From the NCBI GenBank assembly GCA_023382595.1, contig JAHDWB010000001.1, positions 558,001-622,000 of the forward strand: DNA of 64,000 nt, given 5' to 3'. Below the pieces are notes generated by a model. It made no database searches. It worked only from the letters and a program-made list of their open reading frames with translations, and had not been told where the DNA came from. The translations under genes were made by a program, and so were the position numbers. Positions 7,820 to 16,491 of the stretch are shown piece after piece. Positions within the stretch are counted from its first letter, which is position 1; the number at the start of each line of letters is the position of its first letter. This stretch comes from Anaerolineales bacterium (GTDB taxonomy: Bacteria; Chloroflexota; Anaerolineae; Anaerolineales; Villigracilaceae).

Positions 7820-8419
7820 ATGTTCAACCCCATCGAATATCTGATCGAGAATATCTCCTGGTACGCACCCATTTACAATATTTCCTGGGTGTTATTCATG
7901 ATCTATGCATTGACGTTGCCGCTGCTCCTGCTCGCCATCGTCCACAAAAGCCCGGCATTGAGCGGTATCCAGCCGCCAAAATCATGGAAATATCACTGGC
8001 AAACCTATCCTTATCTCGTTTGGGCGGCATTTGTCATTTTCTCGTTTCGTCTCATCCCCTACTGGATATTCAATGACAAGATCCTGCATTTCCTGGGCGG
8101 AGGGATTTCCATTGCATTGGTGTACGAGTATTTGGTGTTGAATCTGTCCGTTCGGGAAGGCGGTGGGATATTCAATCTCAATCAGGTGCTTGAAAACAGA
8201 TCAAGATACTTTCTCGCCAACATCATCCTGCTGATTTTTTTCTCGTCATTCTTCAGCGTATTTTCGGAGTTATACGAGTTCGTCTCCAAATACATTGCGG
8301 GATTTGAATTCGACAGCAGCGGATTCGACACTTGGGTGGATATCATGGCAAACTTGGCGGGTTCACTGGCAGGATATACACTCCTATGGCTTTGGAAATA
8401 TGCAAGAAAAAAGACCTGA
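7820..8419 (+). CDS. VanZ/DUF2238-like membrane protein
   Basis: A 199-residue protein with about five transmembrane helices. The start is ATG 7820 with AGGCAGGA just upstream. An in-frame ATG at 7778 lies inside the tRNA terminator and is unlikely. The motif DKILHFLGGGISIALVYEY, then an acidic ELYEF and the helix DTWVDIMANLAGSLAGY, follow the D-K-H-x-G ... E ... D-x3-N-x2-G pattern of VanZ-like and YjdF/DUF2238 proteins. The function of that group is largely unknown. The stop codon lies within the following terminator hairpin. Confidence 0.65.
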   Translation: MFNPIEYLIENISWYAPIYNISWVLFMIYALTLPLLLLAIVHKSPALSGIQPPKSWKYHWQTYPYLVWAAFVIFSFRLIPYWIFNDKILHFLGGGISIALVYEYLVLNLSVREGGGIFNLNQVLENRSRYFLANIILLIFFSSFFSVFSELYEFVSKYIAGFEFDSSGFDTWVDIMANLAGSLAGYTLLWLWKYARKKT

Positions 8420-8437
8420 GCAACTCAGGTCTTTTTT
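8407..8437. terminator. Bidirectional terminator between converging genes
   Basis: AAAAAAGACCTGAG / CTCAGGTCTTTTTT with a CAA loop. It overlaps the stop codon of the VanZ-like gene, and 9 nt further on ends the convergent ACIII operon. A run on one side and T run on the other allow use in both directions. Confidence 0.85.
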
Positions 8438-8446
8438 GATTGGAAA

Positions 8447-9109
8447 TTACGGGGTTGGTGTCGCTTCTGCTTCAGGGAGCGGCGTTCCGGCGAAGATCAT
8501 CAAGTTGGAGAGCGGGTCGGTGTGACCGGGCACATCCGCTTTGCTTTTGACAAGGAACTCATACAGCAGGGACGAGTTCCAATTCCCGGCGCCGAGAATG
8601 TCCGTGCCGTTGGATTCGGCGTCGGCGCGGCGCGAACCGGCGAGTATCCCGGCGTAACTGCTCAAATCCAATTGAGCGGGCGAGATGGTCAGATCCACTG
8701 AGTGGCAGGAGACGCAGGAGAGCGATCCCGAATACCACAGGTTGGCTTCAATGAAGAGCGGCATGATTTCGTCGAACGTGGTTTCGCAATTTTGACCGTT
8801 CTCATCGGTGAAAGGGAACGCCTCGGTCTCGGATGCGCCAGCTTCGACCCACGCGCCGAGCAGGTCGACAGCGGCAACGCGGCATACATCGGATGGGGAA
8901 ACCGCCATATTACTTCCGCCCCTTTCCATGGCAGGCATGGTGGCGGGTGGCAGGGTCGGGATGGGCGTGCGTTCAACAGGCAAAGCACCCTGGTTACAGG
9001 TCAACGTGAAACCACAGGCACTCAAATAAATGAACCCCACCCACGCCGACACGCCGACCAGAAAAACGATCAGCGCACCGTAAATGTATTTTCGAACATC
9101 GTCATTCAT
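8447..9109 (-). CDS. Membrane-anchored monoheme c-type cytochrome, last gene of the ACIII operon
   Basis: A 220-residue protein with an N-terminal membrane helix (about residues 8-30) and one heme-c site, CVSCH, near residue 132. A distal NLMIFAG could supply the Met ligand. The start is ATG 9109 with GGGAGG 4 nt upstream. It sits 9 nt after actE and so is probably co-transcribed with the ACIII genes. It is not one of the canonical Act subunits that I can match. It may be an additional electron carrier between ACIII and an acceptor. A Pro/Thr-rich linker (about 40-62) separates anchor and heme domain. Confidence 0.75.
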   Translation of the reverse strand: MNDDVRKYIYGALIVFLVGVSAWVGFIYLSACGFTLTCNQGALPVERTPIPTLPPATMPAMERGGSNMAVSPSDVCRVAAVDLLGAWVEAGASETEAFPFTDENGQNCETTFDEIMPLFIEANLWYSGSLSCVSCHSVDLTISPAQLDLSSYAGILAGSRRADAESNGTDILGAGNWNSSLLYEFLVKSKADVPGHTDPLSNLMIFAGTPLPEAEATPTP

Positions 9110-9118
9110 TCTGCCTCC

Positions 9119-9655
9119 CTATTGCCCTTCTTCCGCTGTGAGAGTGCGGATGTAGTTGACGACATCCCAGCGTTCGCGGACGGTGAGATTCCCATTCATA
9201 GCGGGCATGAGCCCAAACCCGTTGCTGAGGGTCAGGAAGAGCGTGCCATCATCCTTGCCTTGGACAAGTTCGCTGGTCAGGTTGGCAGGTCTTTTCTGCA
9301 CCAGGAATGCCGCGATGGTTCCGTTACCCTGTCCGTTTTCACCGTGACACATTTGACAATGGATACCGTAAAGCTGCGCACCGCGGGCAAGCGACGCTTC
9401 ATCCGCGGGAACGGGGTTGGTCGGTGCCCCCGCGCCGGGGACGTACGCCGGACCTTCCACGGGTATCGAACGGGCAGGCACGGGCAGAGGACCCAAGCCG
9501 GTTTCCGGATCGAACTCCTGTGTGCCGTAGGAGGGTTGGACCTCCATGAAGACGACCCATTCCAGTTTGATGATGTCGTAGGAAAAGGTCATGAGCAATG
9601 CGACCAGCACACTGAGCGCCGCAAATACCATGACAAGTTGTTTGAAAAGTCTCAT
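9119..9655 (-). CDS. actE: Alternative complex III subunit E, monoheme cytochrome c
   Basis: A 178-residue protein with an N-terminal membrane anchor (about 8-28) and a class I cytochrome c domain: CQMCHGENGQGNG near residue 99, and GFGLMPAMNGNLT carrying the likely axial Met, followed by a closing helix (ERWDVVNYIRTL). In ACIII, ActE is the periplasmic monoheme subunit that passes electrons outward from pentaheme ActA. Its ATG overlaps the actD stop by 4 nt. Confidence 0.88.
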   Translation of the reverse strand: MRLFKQLVMVFAALSVLVALLMTFSYDIIKLEWVVFMEVQPSYGTQEFDPETGLGPLPVPARSIPVEGPAYVPGAGAPTNPVPADEASLARGAQLYGIHCQMCHGENGQGNGTIAAFLVQKRPANLTSELVQGKDDGTLFLTLSNGFGLMPAMNGNLTVRERWDVVNYIRTLTAEEGQ

Positions 9656-10185
9656 AGGTGTTGTGCCTCCGCAGGCTTCACGGATTCAGCGCCCAGTTTT
9701 GTCAAGGCATCCATGACTTTCTTTTCTTCCACATGCGTGCATTCGACCAGGATCGCGTATTTGCCGTCGCTGATCTCAGGCACGTACTTCATCGGGCGGT
9801 AATTGGGGAAGTAGCTGTCTAGGAAGACGCCGAGGAAGGTGGAGAGCAGCATACCCAACATGGTCAATTCGAAGAGCACCACCACGGTCGGGGGAATGGG
9901 AACAGGATACTGCGAAGCGACTTGAATAGGATACGGGTACAGGTAAGGGGTGACGAACATCAGGAACGCCCCGCCCAAAAAGCCGAGGATCGAACCGCCG
10001 AGCGCAATGCGCGGCACGTTCGTCCATTGATTGGGACGTCCGAGCATGGCTTCGGTAACGGGCACGCCGGAAATGATGTTCATGCACTCGTCATGGACGC
10101 CGATGGAGCGGAGATGCTCAATGGCGTCGGCGGTCGGCTCGAGGTCCGGAAAGACCGCCAGAATATCTACTTTGGATTCAGCCAT
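9652..10185 (-). CDS. actD: Alternative complex III subunit D (DUF3341)
   Basis: A 177-residue membrane subunit. A cytoplasmic alpha/beta N-terminus (DILAVFPDLEPTADAIEHLR) is followed by two transmembrane helices (about 60-80 and 95-120) and a short C-terminal domain. This is the DUF3341 layout of ActD. It anchors the complex, and some models implicate it in proton paths. Start ATG 10185 has AGGAGG just upstream. It lies 9 nt downstream of actC and overlaps actE. Confidence 0.88.
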   Translation of the reverse strand: MAESKVDILAVFPDLEPTADAIEHLRSIGVHDECMNIISGVPVTEAMLGRPNQWTNVPRIALGGSILGFLGGAFLMFVTPYLYPYPIQVASQYPVPIPPTVVVLFELTMLGMLLSTFLGVFLDSYFPNYRPMKYVPEISDGKYAILVECTHVEEKKVMDALTKLGAESVKPAEAQHL

Positions 10186-10194
10186 CGCGTCCTC

Positions 10195-11619
10195 CTATTC
10201 CAATTCGCTGACCGTCACGACGGTCTCGCGTCCAAATTTCTTGAGTTCGTGCGCCATCTGACCTTCCTGCACTTCCCAGACCGGGATGAGCGGGATCAGT
10301 TTAGACGCCGCCATATACAACAAAATGAAGAAGGTGACCGTGCCGATGCCAAGCGGAATTTCGATGCCCGGCTCGTACATGCGCCACGTGAAGGGCATTC
10401 GGTTGATCGAGAGCGAGATGGGGACGATGATGTAACGCTCGAACCACATGCCGACGTTGATAATGATGCCTACAATGGAGATCAACAGCGGGTTGGCACG
10501 CCAGCGCGCATTCCACAGGATCAACCAGGGAACCGCCACGTTACAGATCAACATGGCGAACCACATCCAGCCGAGCGGACCGTATTCGTGGAAATGGAGC
10601 AGGTGATCCGTCCATTTGTCGCCGCCATACCACTGGATCATGTAGTCGTTGAAGAAGAAGTATGCCCAGCCCATCGAAATGATGAGCATGAGTTTGCCGA
10701 TGGCGTCGAAGTGTTCGGCACGGATGAAGTATTTCATGTGCTTCATCGTGCCACGGATGATCGCCAGCACGGCAACCACCGCGCCCATGCCGGAGTGCAG
10801 CGCGCCGATGACGAAGTACGGACCGAAGATGGTCGATGACCAGCCGGGGCGGGTCGCAACCGCAAAGTCCCACGAAACGATGGTATGTACCGAGAACATG
10901 ACCGGGATGATCGCGAACGCGAAGATGTTCATGGCGTTGCGCAGGTGCGCCCACTCGCCCTCCGTACCGCGGAAGCCGAGCGCAAGTGTTTTGTAGAAGG
11001 TCTTGCGCCAGCCGGTGGAGCGGTCACGCGCCATCGCCAAGTCAGGGATGAGCGGCAGGAAGAGATACATCGTAGAGGACAGCAGGTAGGTCGTGATCGC
11101 CAGCAAGTCCCAGGAGAGAGGCGAGTGGAAGTTGGGCCACAACATGCGCTGGTTCGGGTAGGGCATCAGCCAGTAGGAAAGCCAGACACGTCCCATGTGC
11201 ATGAAGATGGAAAAGCCCGCCTGCACCAGACCGAAGGTGGTCATCAATTCGGCGGCGCGGGTGAACGGGCGGCGGAATTCCGCTTTGAACACGCGCAGGA
11301 TTGCAGAGATGAACGTCCCTGCATGGCTGATGCCGATCCAGAAGACGGTGTTGACGAGGAAGATACCCCAGTATGACGGGCGGTTGACGCCTGCCACGCC
11401 GAGACCTTCCGCAATCATCACGCCCCACGAGTAGAAAAGCGCGTAGGCGGTGATGGCGGCAAGCAGTCCGAACACCACCCAGAACTTCCAGGTAGTGTGG
11501 TACATGGACTCCATGACCATTTCGTTCATCTGCCCGCGCGGAAGCGGGTCGAGCATCAGGTGTTTTTCGCGGAAGTGCGCTTCGCCGTGCTCCGCATGAT
11601 TGTTGTGATCTGCCATCAT
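10195..11619 (-). CDS. actC: Alternative complex III subunit C (NrfD-like quinol-binding)
   Basis: A 474-residue integral membrane protein with about ten helices of the NrfD/PsrC family. In ACIII it carries the menaquinol oxidation site and delivers electrons to the iron-sulphur subunit. Landmarks are GISHAGTFISAILR in an early helix and FNDYMIQWYGGDKWTDHLLHF, both typical of ActC. Start ATG 11619 overlaps the actB2 stop by 1 nt, and a second ATG follows directly. ACIII clusters usually contain a second NrfD-like gene, actF. None is visible here. Confidence 0.92.
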   Translation of the reverse strand: MMADHNNHAEHGEAHFREKHLMLDPLPRGQMNEMVMESMYHTTWKFWVVFGLLAAITAYALFYSWGVMIAEGLGVAGVNRPSYWGIFLVNTVFWIGISHAGTFISAILRVFKAEFRRPFTRAAELMTTFGLVQAGFSIFMHMGRVWLSYWLMPYPNQRMLWPNFHSPLSWDLLAITTYLLSSTMYLFLPLIPDLAMARDRSTGWRKTFYKTLALGFRGTEGEWAHLRNAMNIFAFAIIPVMFSVHTIVSWDFAVATRPGWSSTIFGPYFVIGALHSGMGAVVAVLAIIRGTMKHMKYFIRAEHFDAIGKLMLIISMGWAYFFFNDYMIQWYGGDKWTDHLLHFHEYGPLGWMWFAMLICNVAVPWLILWNARWRANPLLISIVGIIINVGMWFERYIIVPISLSINRMPFTWRMYEPGIEIPLGIGTVTFFILLYMAASKLIPLIPVWEVQEGQMAHELKKFGRETVVTVSELE

Positions 11620-12359
11620 TAGCCTCCGTTGAAGTAGGTCACGTTCGGAAGCGTGCCAAGTTCTTCAAGATGATGCATGCCGCCGCGCCGCTTCGCAAGC
11701 TGGGAAACCAGACTCTGCGGATCATCCATGCGACCAAAGGTGATGGCGTTTGCGGGACAGGATTGTGCGCAGGCAGTGGTGAACTCGCCATCGTGCACTT
11801 CGCGTCCTTCCGCTTTGGCTTGGTCCTGTGCGCGGTGGATGCGTTGGATGCAGAACGTGCATTTTTCCATGATGCCGCGCCGTCGGACGGTCACATCCGG
11901 GTTCAGTTGGTTGGGAAGCGGTTCGGGACGTTCGTAGTCACGCCAGTTGAAGGAACGCACCTGGTACGGGCAGTTGTTCGCGCAGTAACGCGTACCGACA
12001 CAGCGGTTATAGACCTGCAGGTTGATCTTCTCCGCCATCGAATGTACGGTCGCAAACGCCGGACAGACCGGCTCACAGGGCGCGCTTCCGCACTGCTGGC
12101 ACATCATCGGCTGGTTGTTGGTCATGCGCACTTCGGGATATTCACCCTCCCAGAAACGCTCGATGCGGATCCAGTGCATGGAGCGCCCGTACCCCGCATC
12201 CACCTCGCCGACGAAGGAAAGGTTGTTCTCCATCGCGCAGGCGGCAACGCATGCCTGACAGCCCGTGCAAATATCCTGGTCGATGACCATGCCCCACTTG
12301 CCGGACTCTTCCGCGCTTAGTTTTACTTCGGCAATGTTCAATTCATTCAAAGTCGCCAT
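11619..12359 (-). CDS. actB: Alternative complex III iron-sulphur subunit (separate C-terminal part of ActB)
   Basis: A 246-residue ferredoxin-like subunit with four cysteine clusters: CTGCQACVAAC, CQQCGSAPCEPVCP, CVGTRYCANNCPY and CTFCIQRI plus CAQSCPANA. These would hold one [3Fe-4S] and up to three [4Fe-4S] centres. In many ACIII this domain is fused to the molybdopterin-fold domain as one large ActB. Here it is a separate gene 2 nt downstream of the large part. Start ATG 12359 is preceded by GAGGAG. It should link ActC to the heme subunits. Confidence 0.9.
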   Translation of the reverse strand: MATLNELNIAEVKLSAEESGKWGMVIDQDICTGCQACVAACAMENNLSFVGEVDAGYGRSMHWIRIERFWEGEYPEVRMTNNQPMMCQQCGSAPCEPVCPAFATVHSMAEKINLQVYNRCVGTRYCANNCPYQVRSFNWRDYERPEPLPNQLNPDVTVRRRGIMEKCTFCIQRIHRAQDQAKAEGREVHDGEFTTACAQSCPANAITFGRMDDPQSLVSQLAKRRGGMHHLEELGTLPNVTYFNGG

Positions 12360-12361
12360 AA

Positions 12362-14518
12362 TTAATGCTCCTCTCCCATGCCCTCGCCATACACTCCCAT
12401 CATGCTTTCAAGGCGTGAAAGATTTTGTTTTCTTCCCGTCTTTTCAATGCGGACCTTCATACCCGCGAAGGCAAGGTCGCCCGCTTCATTGAAATGCTGA
12501 CCGAGCAGATCGTTGGGATTAACGCCGCGATTTTCAGCGTACCGTCCGTAGGCGGTGTGACCCTGACCGAAAGGCATCGCCACGGTGTCCGGACGAATAG
12601 CCGGGTACAGGTACACGGGCAGTTCCACCGCCCCAGCCTCGCTGACAACCCGCACAACATCATCGTTCTCGATGTGCAGTTCGTGGGCGGTCTTGGGGTT
12701 CATTTCCAGCCAGGTATTCCACATGACAGTCGTGGTCGGGTCGGGGAGTTCTTGAAGCCAGGGCTTGTTCGCACCTGCTTCCGCCAGCGTTGTCGAAACG
12801 AACGGGACGAAGAAGAATTCGCCATCTCCCGCAAATTCCGCCATGCTGCCGTTGATGTTGCGGTTCAGCGCGCCAGCCGTATCGGGAGCGCCGCGCCCGT
12901 CAGAGTTCTTCCACCAACCGCCATGCTGCTGGAAATACGCCATGAAAGTCAGGATCTCCGGCGCGATGAAGGAACCATCCGCTTCACCCATAAGCAAAGC
13001 GACCTTGCTTTGCAGGAATTCGACTTCGTCCTTGAAGGGCAATGCCTGCGCAAAACGTCCGCCAGCCAATTGCGCCGCGGCGATCAATACATCCGCAGTG
13101 GCGCGGGTGTTGTAGAAGGGGGAGACCACAGGCTGCGCGCCCGAAAGGACCGGCTGTGCCGTGCCGGTGACGACCCGCTGGTAGCCCCAGGATTCCAGTC
13201 CGTGATGGTCGGGGAAGACGTGATCCGCTTCGGCGGCGGTCTCATCGGGGAAGGTCGCAAACGAGATGACCTGTCCCACACCGCTGAGCGCGCTCTTGAA
13301 GTCAATGGACTTGGGCAGTTCGAAGACAGGGTTCACGCCGTGAATGAACAATACTTTGAAATCGCCGCGCGTCATGCGCTGGACGAATTCCTGCATTTCC
13401 TTCGCAGAGGCGGGACGGTGATATTCCGCCTGGTTCGGTGCAAGGGCGGAAAGATATACGCCGCCGGGTTTGCCGAAATTATCGGCGAGGGCGTTCAGCG
13501 CCAGCACAGCTTCGGCAACTTCAAGTCCGTTGCTCTGACCGAGCGCCGCGCCGCCGGGGATGGCAAGCGCGCCCGCAGAATTCGCGAACATTTCCGCGAT
13601 GTGTTGCAGCGTTTCAACCTTGACTCCGGACTTGGACGCTGCATCCAGCACATCCACGCCAGAGAAGGCGCGCGGCATGACGCCGCCGCGCATTTCAGCA
13701 GCGAGGCGTCCGATTGCGAGGGCAACCAGGCTCTCGGTCCCGGGGCGAAGCGGAACCCACTCATCCGCCTTGCCGGCAGTAGCGGACATCCGCGCTTCGA
13801 ATTGGACGAGCGTACCACGTTGTTTCGTCTGCGCTTCGCGCAGTCCGGCAAATCCGCGCGTATAGGAGACGGGTGAAAGCCAGGTTTCGAGGAAGTTCGC
13901 GCCGAAGGAGAGCACCACCTGTGCGCCGCCGACATCAAAATAAGGCAGGGCGGCTTCGCCGAAGAGGTTCTCTGCGGCTTTGCTCAGGGTGGCGCGGGCT
14001 TCGAACATGCCCAGCGCGCCAAAACGGACCGGGGCGTTCATGCCGGTTGCGCTGGCAAGATCGGAAACCAGATCGAAGAGATGATCGGGAGCCATGCCCA
14101 TCAGGAAGGCGATCTCACCGGGCTGGTTATTCTTTAGCGCGTCGGCAACGACCTGGATGGCGGCGTCCCAATCGCCGGTGGATGGTTCCTGCACACGGTC
14201 GGGATTGTACAAACCTTGCAGGGTTGCCTGTCCGCGCGCGCAGGTCTTGCCGAGGTTCAGCGGATGACTGGCATTGCCTTCGGTCTTGATCGCGCGTCCT
14301 TGATAGGTGCGGACGACGAGACCGCATCCTGCCGCGCACTCGCGGCATGTGGTGGCGTAATAGGTGCTCTGACCGTTATAGGTGTATTCGGGCATCTCCA
14401 TGTAGGGTTCGCGTTTGACGTAACGCGAAGCGGGTCCGCAGCCCGTGAGGACCGCAGTAGTTGCCGCTCCCACACCTGCCAGTTTCAAGAAATCACGCCG
14501 GGAAAATTGTTCGCTCAT
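12362..14518 (-). CDS. actB: Alternative complex III molybdopterin-oxidoreductase-fold subunit (separate N-terminal part of ActB)
   Basis: A 718-residue protein. The start is ATG 14518, with AAAGGAAAT upstream and a twin-arginine signal SRRDFLKLAG at residues 6-15. A lipobox-like LTGCG follows, suggesting Tat export with membrane anchoring. The body has the molybdopterin oxidoreductase fold, including a CRECAAGCGLVVRTYQGRAIK segment and a C-terminal MopB-like region (NDDVVRVVSEAGAVELPVYL). In characterised ACIII this domain has no Mo cofactor and is structural. It ends 2 nt before the iron-sulphur subunit. The long open frame on the opposite strand is a composition artefact. Confidence 0.9.
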   Translation of the reverse strand: MSEQFSRRDFLKLAGVGAATTAVLTGCGPASRYVKREPYMEMPEYTYNGQSTYYATTCRECAAGCGLVVRTYQGRAIKTEGNASHPLNLGKTCARGQATLQGLYNPDRVQEPSTGDWDAAIQVVADALKNNQPGEIAFLMGMAPDHLFDLVSDLASATGMNAPVRFGALGMFEARATLSKAAENLFGEAALPYFDVGGAQVVLSFGANFLETWLSPVSYTRGFAGLREAQTKQRGTLVQFEARMSATAGKADEWVPLRPGTESLVALAIGRLAAEMRGGVMPRAFSGVDVLDAASKSGVKVETLQHIAEMFANSAGALAIPGGAALGQSNGLEVAEAVLALNALADNFGKPGGVYLSALAPNQAEYHRPASAKEMQEFVQRMTRGDFKVLFIHGVNPVFELPKSIDFKSALSGVGQVISFATFPDETAAEADHVFPDHHGLESWGYQRVVTGTAQPVLSGAQPVVSPFYNTRATADVLIAAAQLAGGRFAQALPFKDEVEFLQSKVALLMGEADGSFIAPEILTFMAYFQQHGGWWKNSDGRGAPDTAGALNRNINGSMAEFAGDGEFFFVPFVSTTLAEAGANKPWLQELPDPTTTVMWNTWLEMNPKTAHELHIENDDVVRVVSEAGAVELPVYLYPAIRPDTVAMPFGQGHTAYGRYAENRGVNPNDLLGQHFNEAGDLAFAGMKVRIEKTGRKQNLSRLESMMGVYGEGMGEEH

Positions 14519-14538
14519 AATATTTCCTTTCACCCGGT

Positions 14539-15096
14539 TTAATAGTGACACGTACCGCAGTCGCTGAGCTTGATCAGTTTTTCCTGATCGTCGCCGGCGG
14601 CATCGATGTGACAGGTCAAACACCAGCCCATGTTCATCACCTGCGGGTTTTCGGCAATGATCACACGGGACATATCCCCGTGGCATTCCTCACAGTTCCT
14701 GCCAGCCGCCACATGAGCGCGATGGTTGAACTGGACGAAATCCGGCACCATGGCAACCGGCACCCATTGAATGGGTGTATCGTTCTGGACCGCCGCCAGC
14801 AAAAACCGCAGTTCCGAATCCGGGTTGTAGGTCTTTTGTATCTGCTCATGACATCCCCAGCATGTGGCTTGCGAGGGAAGCCCGGCTGCCGGTCCGCGTG
14901 ACGCGCCAGGATGGCAGTACAAACACTGGATGCCAAAGGCAACGTGCGTTTGATGAGGAAACTGAATGGGTTGTTCGGGTGACTGTTGGGTCGTGTAAAG
15001 CCCGTATGCCGCAAGACTGAACAACGCCAGGAACCCAATTCCCACCGCGATCAGTCCGAGAGGCTGTTTCAGCCAGTCAAAAAGTCTTTTGATCAT
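14539..15096 (-). CDS. actA: Alternative complex III subunit A, pentaheme cytochrome c
   Basis: A 185-residue protein with an N-terminal anchor helix and five heme-c motifs: CLYCH, CWGCH, CEECH, CLTCH and CGTCH, the last three residues from the C-terminus. Pentaheme ActA is diagnostic for ACIII. The start is set at ATG 15096 (MIKRLFDWL), with AGGAG 5 nt upstream. An in-frame start 63 nt earlier lacks support. It is the first recognisable gene of the operon and lies 20 nt before actB1. It should receive electrons from the iron-sulphur subunit on the outer face. Confidence 0.93.
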   Translation of the reverse strand: MIKRLFDWLKQPLGLIAVGIGFLALFSLAAYGLYTTQQSPEQPIQFPHQTHVAFGIQCLYCHPGASRGPAAGLPSQATCWGCHEQIQKTYNPDSELRFLLAAVQNDTPIQWVPVAMVPDFVQFNHRAHVAAGRNCEECHGDMSRVIIAENPQVMNMGWCLTCHIDAAGDDQEKLIKLSDCGTCHY

Positions 15097-15160
15097 GGAT
15101 GCTCCTGAAATAAACTTAAGCGCAACGCCGCCGAAGGACGGCGGCGAAAGCTGACTCACC

Positions 15161-15289
15161 TTAACTCAAAGATCTAAAACACAGGCGGAAAAACGAAGAG
15201 TATCGGGAAATGGAATCCTTAAACACAAAACCCGTCCCGATCGAGATCAGGACGAGAAAAGAAAACACAACGCTCATGAACCACTCCAT
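15161..15289 (-). CDS. Possible 42-residue membrane peptide upstream of actA
   Basis: A short frame starting at ATG 15289 with GGAGAGAG upstream. It encodes a hydrophobic helix (SVVFSFLVLISIGTGFVF) and a basic, Phe-rich tail. It lies between the probable operon promoter (TATAAT complement at 15342-15347) and actA, 64 nt before it. It may be a small ACIII accessory peptide or only leader RNA. No family is recognised. Confidence 0.4.
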   Translation of the reverse strand: MEWFMSVVFSFLVLISIGTGFVFKDSISRYSSFFRLCFRSLS

Positions 15290-15425
15290 GTCTCTCTCCA
15301 TAAGATCACTCGCTGAACCCCGCCAGCAAATAACTCGGCGGATTATACATTGAAAGTGCAAAAAAGTACATACAAGGGTTAAATTATACGATTTCAACGC
15401 ATGATACAATTATATCGAATAAACC

Positions 15426-15680
15426 ATGAAAACCGTCCTTCGATTTATTTCTGTTGCGCTGATGATCATTCTGTTCGTTGCAGGCTTCGCGGCGGTGAAT
15501 TTCAGCCAGGCAACCGTCGCAGCGAAAGACGCAGACGCCTCATCCGCCCTGCAGCTTGCCTCCCCCACCCCGGTCTTGATCGATGCGTCCGAGATCGGCT
15601 CAACGGACGGCATCCTGTTCATGGGAGTCGTCATTGTACTGATCGTCACCCTGCCGCTTCTGTTCCGCAAGCGGGGATAG
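15426..15680 (+). CDS. Small secreted or membrane protein with two helices
   Basis: An 84-residue protein. It has an N-terminal hydrophobic segment (about 6-27) that could be a signal peptide, a short extracytoplasmic stretch, and a C-terminal helix followed by FRKRG, an arrangement like a sorting or stop-transfer tail. It is divergent from the ACIII operon and ends 22 nt before the Pho box of phoB. No clear ribosome binding site precedes ATG 15426. The function is unknown. Confidence 0.55.
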   Translation: MKTVLRFISVALMIILFVAGFAAVNFSQATVAAKDADASSALQLASPTPVLIDASEIGSTDGILFMGVVIVLIVTLPLLFRKRG

Positions 15681-15702
15681 TAAAAACTTGCGGATGCGTC
15701 GT

Positions 15703-15766
15703 TTAACACCCCATTAACAATCCGTAACCATTCATTAACATAGGTTCATTTCATTGATGGTATAGT
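15703..15766 (+). promoter_or_regulatory. Pho box and promoter of phoB
   Basis: TTAACA-like repeats at 15703, 15714, 15725 (TAACCA) and 15735, i.e. a period of 10-11 bp, then a weak TTCATT at 15745. The -10 is TATAGT (15761-15766), 26 nt after the start of the fourth repeat and 6 nt before the phoB ATG. There is no canonical -35, as expected for an activated promoter. The placement points to autoregulation of phoBR and a leaderless phoB mRNA. Confidence 0.75.
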
Positions 15767-15772
15767 TTCATC

Positions 15773-16483
15773 ATGCCCGAAACAATTCTGGTCGTTGAAG
15801 ATGAACTATCCCTGCAAGAGACCCTTGCCTATAATTTAAGGAAGGAAGGGTACACGGTGGAAACCGTGGGCGATGGACGGCTGGCATTGGAATCCGCGCG
15901 CAAACTCAAACCCGACCTGATCGTGCTCGACATCATGCTCCCCGAAATGGACGGCTTCGAGGTGGCGCGCATTTTACGCAAGGAAATGTCCACCGCCATT
16001 CTCATGCTGACCGCGCGCGACGATGAGATCGACCGCGTCGTCGGGCTGGAGGTCGGCGCGGACGATTACCTGACCAAGCCGTTCTCCATGCGTGAGTTGA
16101 TGGCGCGGGTCAAGGCGCAGCTCCGGCGCGCGCGCCTGTTGCGCGAAGAACTTGGAGGCGGGACCATCCCTCCACCATCGCACGAAACACTGACCTTCGA
16201 TAACCTCGTCATCGACCTGACGCGCCGCGAAGTCACACTGAACGAAACACCCATCCCGCTCAAGCCAAAGGAATTCGATCTGCTGCTCTTCCTTGCCGAG
16301 CACCGCCGACAGATGCTCTCACGCGAATTCATTCTCGAACGCGTGTGGGGCTGGGATTATATCGGCGACAGCCGCACGGTGGATGTCCACATCCGCTGGC
16401 TCAGGCAGAAGATCGAAGAAAGCCCGAGCGAACCAAAACGCATCGTCACTGTGCGGGGCGGAGGATATCGGTTTGAAGGATAA
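15773..16483 (+). CDS. phoB: Phosphate response regulator (OmpR/PhoB family)
   Basis: A 236-residue two-component response regulator. The receiver domain (about 1-120) has acidic pocket VVEDE, phospho-acceptor Asp53 ([13 protein letters not shown]) and Lys in [10 protein letters not shown]. The C-terminal winged helix (about 140-236) has the OmpR/PhoB pattern ([26 protein letters not shown]). It is the likely binder of the TTAACA repeats found here upstream of phoB, pstS and a small membrane-peptide gene. The histidine kinase gene follows after 8 nt. ATG 15773 begins 6 nt after the -10 box. Confidence 0.9.
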   Translation: MPETILVVEDELSLQETLAYNLRKEGYTVETVGDGRLALESARKLKPDLIVLDIMLPEMDGFEVARILRKEMSTAILMLTARDDEIDRVVGLEVGADDYLTKPFSMRELMARVKAQLRRARLLREELGGGTIPPPSHETLTFDNLVIDLTRREVTLNETPIPLKPKEFDLLLFLAEHRRQMLSREFILERVWGWDYIGDSRTVDVHIRWLRQKIEESPSEPKRIVTVRGGGYRFEG

Positions 16484-16491
16484 GCGCCGGC

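Noticed and set aside
8702-9802. Open frame of 366 codons on the plus strand opposite the cytochrome, actE and actD genes
   Set aside because: It spans three genes on the other strand with clear heme or DUF3341 motifs and shows no domain of its own.
12425-13876. Open frame of 483 codons on the plus strand opposite the large ActB subunit gene
   Set aside because: It lies antisense to a gene with Tat signal and family motifs, has no ribosome binding site, and its product is low-complexity and rich in Arg, Gly and His: a by-product of GC-rich codon use.
12362-14518. Molybdenum enzyme such as formate dehydrogenase or nitrate reductase
   Set aside because: The operon contains pentaheme ActA, NrfD-like ActC, DUF3341 ActD and ActE, which define alternative complex III. 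No selenocysteine or Cys ligand context for Mo is evident.
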